Shown here: positions 63,224 to 64,000 of the stretch, piece after piece
Position numbering within the stretch: the first letter of the stretch is position 1
Layout of the letters: every line of letters begins with the position of its first letter
Assembly: GCA_964035575.1 (NCBI GenBank)
Contig: OZ037870.1
Span: 1,342,014-1,406,013 of the forward strand
Direction: 5' to 3'
Length of the DNA: 64,000 bases
Origin: Rhynchopus sp. YZ270_cl-10
Lineage: Eukaryota > Euglenozoa > Diplonemea > Diplonemida > Diplonemidae
Notes under the pieces: model-generated
Seen by the model: the letters and a program-made list of their open reading frames with translations, nothing else
Told to the model about the DNA's origin: nothing
The model's database searches: none
Translations under genes and position numbers: made by a program

Positions 63224-63860
63224 AAAAAAACCCCCCCTTTTTTTCCTGGAGTGGTTTGGTGGGGTTCTCTCGCAGAGAGCCCTCCTTTAGGGTGTCTGAG
63301 TGCCGCAGGCGTGCTTTCAGGTGGCACACTATTCTTTTTTTGGTGGCCAAGTAAGGAGAGATTAGGGGTCATCTTACACACCTTTCTCTATTGGTTTCGT
63401 TAGTGTTGCTGCTCTAACGGAAACAAAACGAAAGGGGAACACCCCCCAGTAGATGTCTTTGAGAAGAAAATGCAAAACGTTTTTTTTTTCTGCAAAAAAA
63501 ATTCCGTTCAACATACGAATATCCTCCACCTCCCCACACCGAGTTTTTTCCCCTCCGCGGGAGTAGGGCACATCAGATGTCAAACCACGAAATGGATCGT
63601 ACCAAGATATGCTCTTCACGAGCGGGCTTTTTTTGTATTTCAAGTCGATTTTTTTTTGTGCTTTCATCCGGATGGCTGGCAGCGTACGTGCCTTGCATCA
63701 GTAACTACCATTTTCTTTCTCTTCTCACGCTACCCTGTGATTGTACCCTGTCAAAATATTTCTGTTCCCCTGAATGGAAAGTACATGAATCTGATCTTTC
63801 TAAGAAAAATACTCCCCACCTGCCTACCCGACACCTGCCAGGATAAACAACGAAACAACA
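63224..63860. other. Intergenic; modules B, A and E
   Basis: B 63350-63392 (GGGTCATCTTACACACCTTTC), A 63589-63650 (ACGAAATGGATCGTACCAAG, CACGAGCGGGCT, GTATTTCAAGTCG) running into a shortened E 63658-63715 (GTGCTTTCATCCGGATGGC, TGCCTTGCATCAG). No gene seen. Confidence 0.65.
63589..63715 (+). repeat. Composite module A then E
   Basis: A type A core ending TATTTCAAGTCG is followed after a T tract by E. This shows that A can be joined to D (20.6 kb), B (37.6 kb), C (45.3 kb) or E. Confidence 0.65.
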
Positions 63861-64000
63861 ATGAACGGAGTACGAGCTGCCCTGCAAGGGCCAAAATTTG
63901 CGATTATGTCCTTAAACGCGGTATGGATTTTTTTTTTTGCCTTTTCTAAAGTACAGGAAATGTGAGGACCCAAAATATTCGGTATTTTGAGGATTCTTCC
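63861..64000 (+). CDS. First exon of a further gene, partial
   Basis: ATG at 63861 opens 20 codons (MNGVRAALQGPKFAIMSLNA) ending at a good GTATGG donor at 63921. The AG at 63956 would bring an immediate in-frame stop, so the true acceptor may lie beyond the window or the product is tiny. The N-terminus could be a mitochondrial presequence. Family unknown. Confidence 0.4.

Overview
This window is nuclear DNA of a unicellular eukaryote, most likely a euglenozoan and probably a diplonemid or close relative. The best evidence is the cytochrome c1 gene at 18.5-19.6 kb. Its haem motif is F-x-P-C-H, with one cysteine instead of the usual C-x-x-C-H, which is the known hallmark of euglenozoan mitochondrial cytochromes c1. 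Three further points agree. All 20 recognised genes lie on the + strand. Many start codons sit 3-65 nt after a pyrimidine tract and AG, as expected for spliced-leader trans-splicing. One gene is a VP39-like cap 2'-O-methyltransferase, the class that kinetoplastids use to build cap 4. Unlike kinetoplastids, about half the genes have conventional GT-AG cis-introns of roughly 37-250 nt. No spliced-leader RNA gene, tRNA or rRNA was seen.

Layout: glutathione reductase (1-1433); GIGYF-like coiled-coil protein (3045-5408); lysophospholipid acyltransferase (7018-8118); a gene-poor stretch with one small unknown gene (12273-12750); cap methyltransferase (15210-16328), CID/zinc-finger protein (16616-18029) and cytochrome c1 (18545-19611); RAD17-like clamp loader (20841-23180); a probable mitochondrial protein (24079-25682); MSH5 (25868-28345); a 1652-aa SP-motif/SFI1-like protein (28684-33642); NDUFA12-domain protein (35054-37024); CCCH zinc-finger protein (37385-38091); bifunctional lysine-ketoglutarate reductase/saccharopine dehydrogenase (41834-44698); a transposon-rich stretch (44.7-50.7 kb); MORN/multi-TM protein (50788-54024); adenosine kinase (56678-57860); thioredoxin-fold ER-type protein (58415 to about 61 kb); a helical unknown (61195-63223); and the first exon of a further gene (63861-). 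Neighbours are not functionally related, as is usual in euglenozoan directional gene arrays. Exons are GC-rich and non-coding DNA is full of T and A runs.

The most unusual content is non-coding. About fifty short (35-100 bp) elements in five related types (called A-E here) lie in intergenic DNA and in at least three cis-introns, always in the sense orientation of the genes. Types B and C share an ACGAGAG-like loop closed by different but self-complementary arms, and all types tend to end in a tail like CATCTTTCAACTTTTC followed by a T tract. Compensatory arm changes between copies suggest a conserved RNA stem-loop family of unknown role. The window also holds two oppositely oriented MULE-like non-autonomous elements built round an 8-bp minisatellite, one of them nested in another TIR element, a 2.2-kb long-TIR element, and several perfect foldback hairpins.
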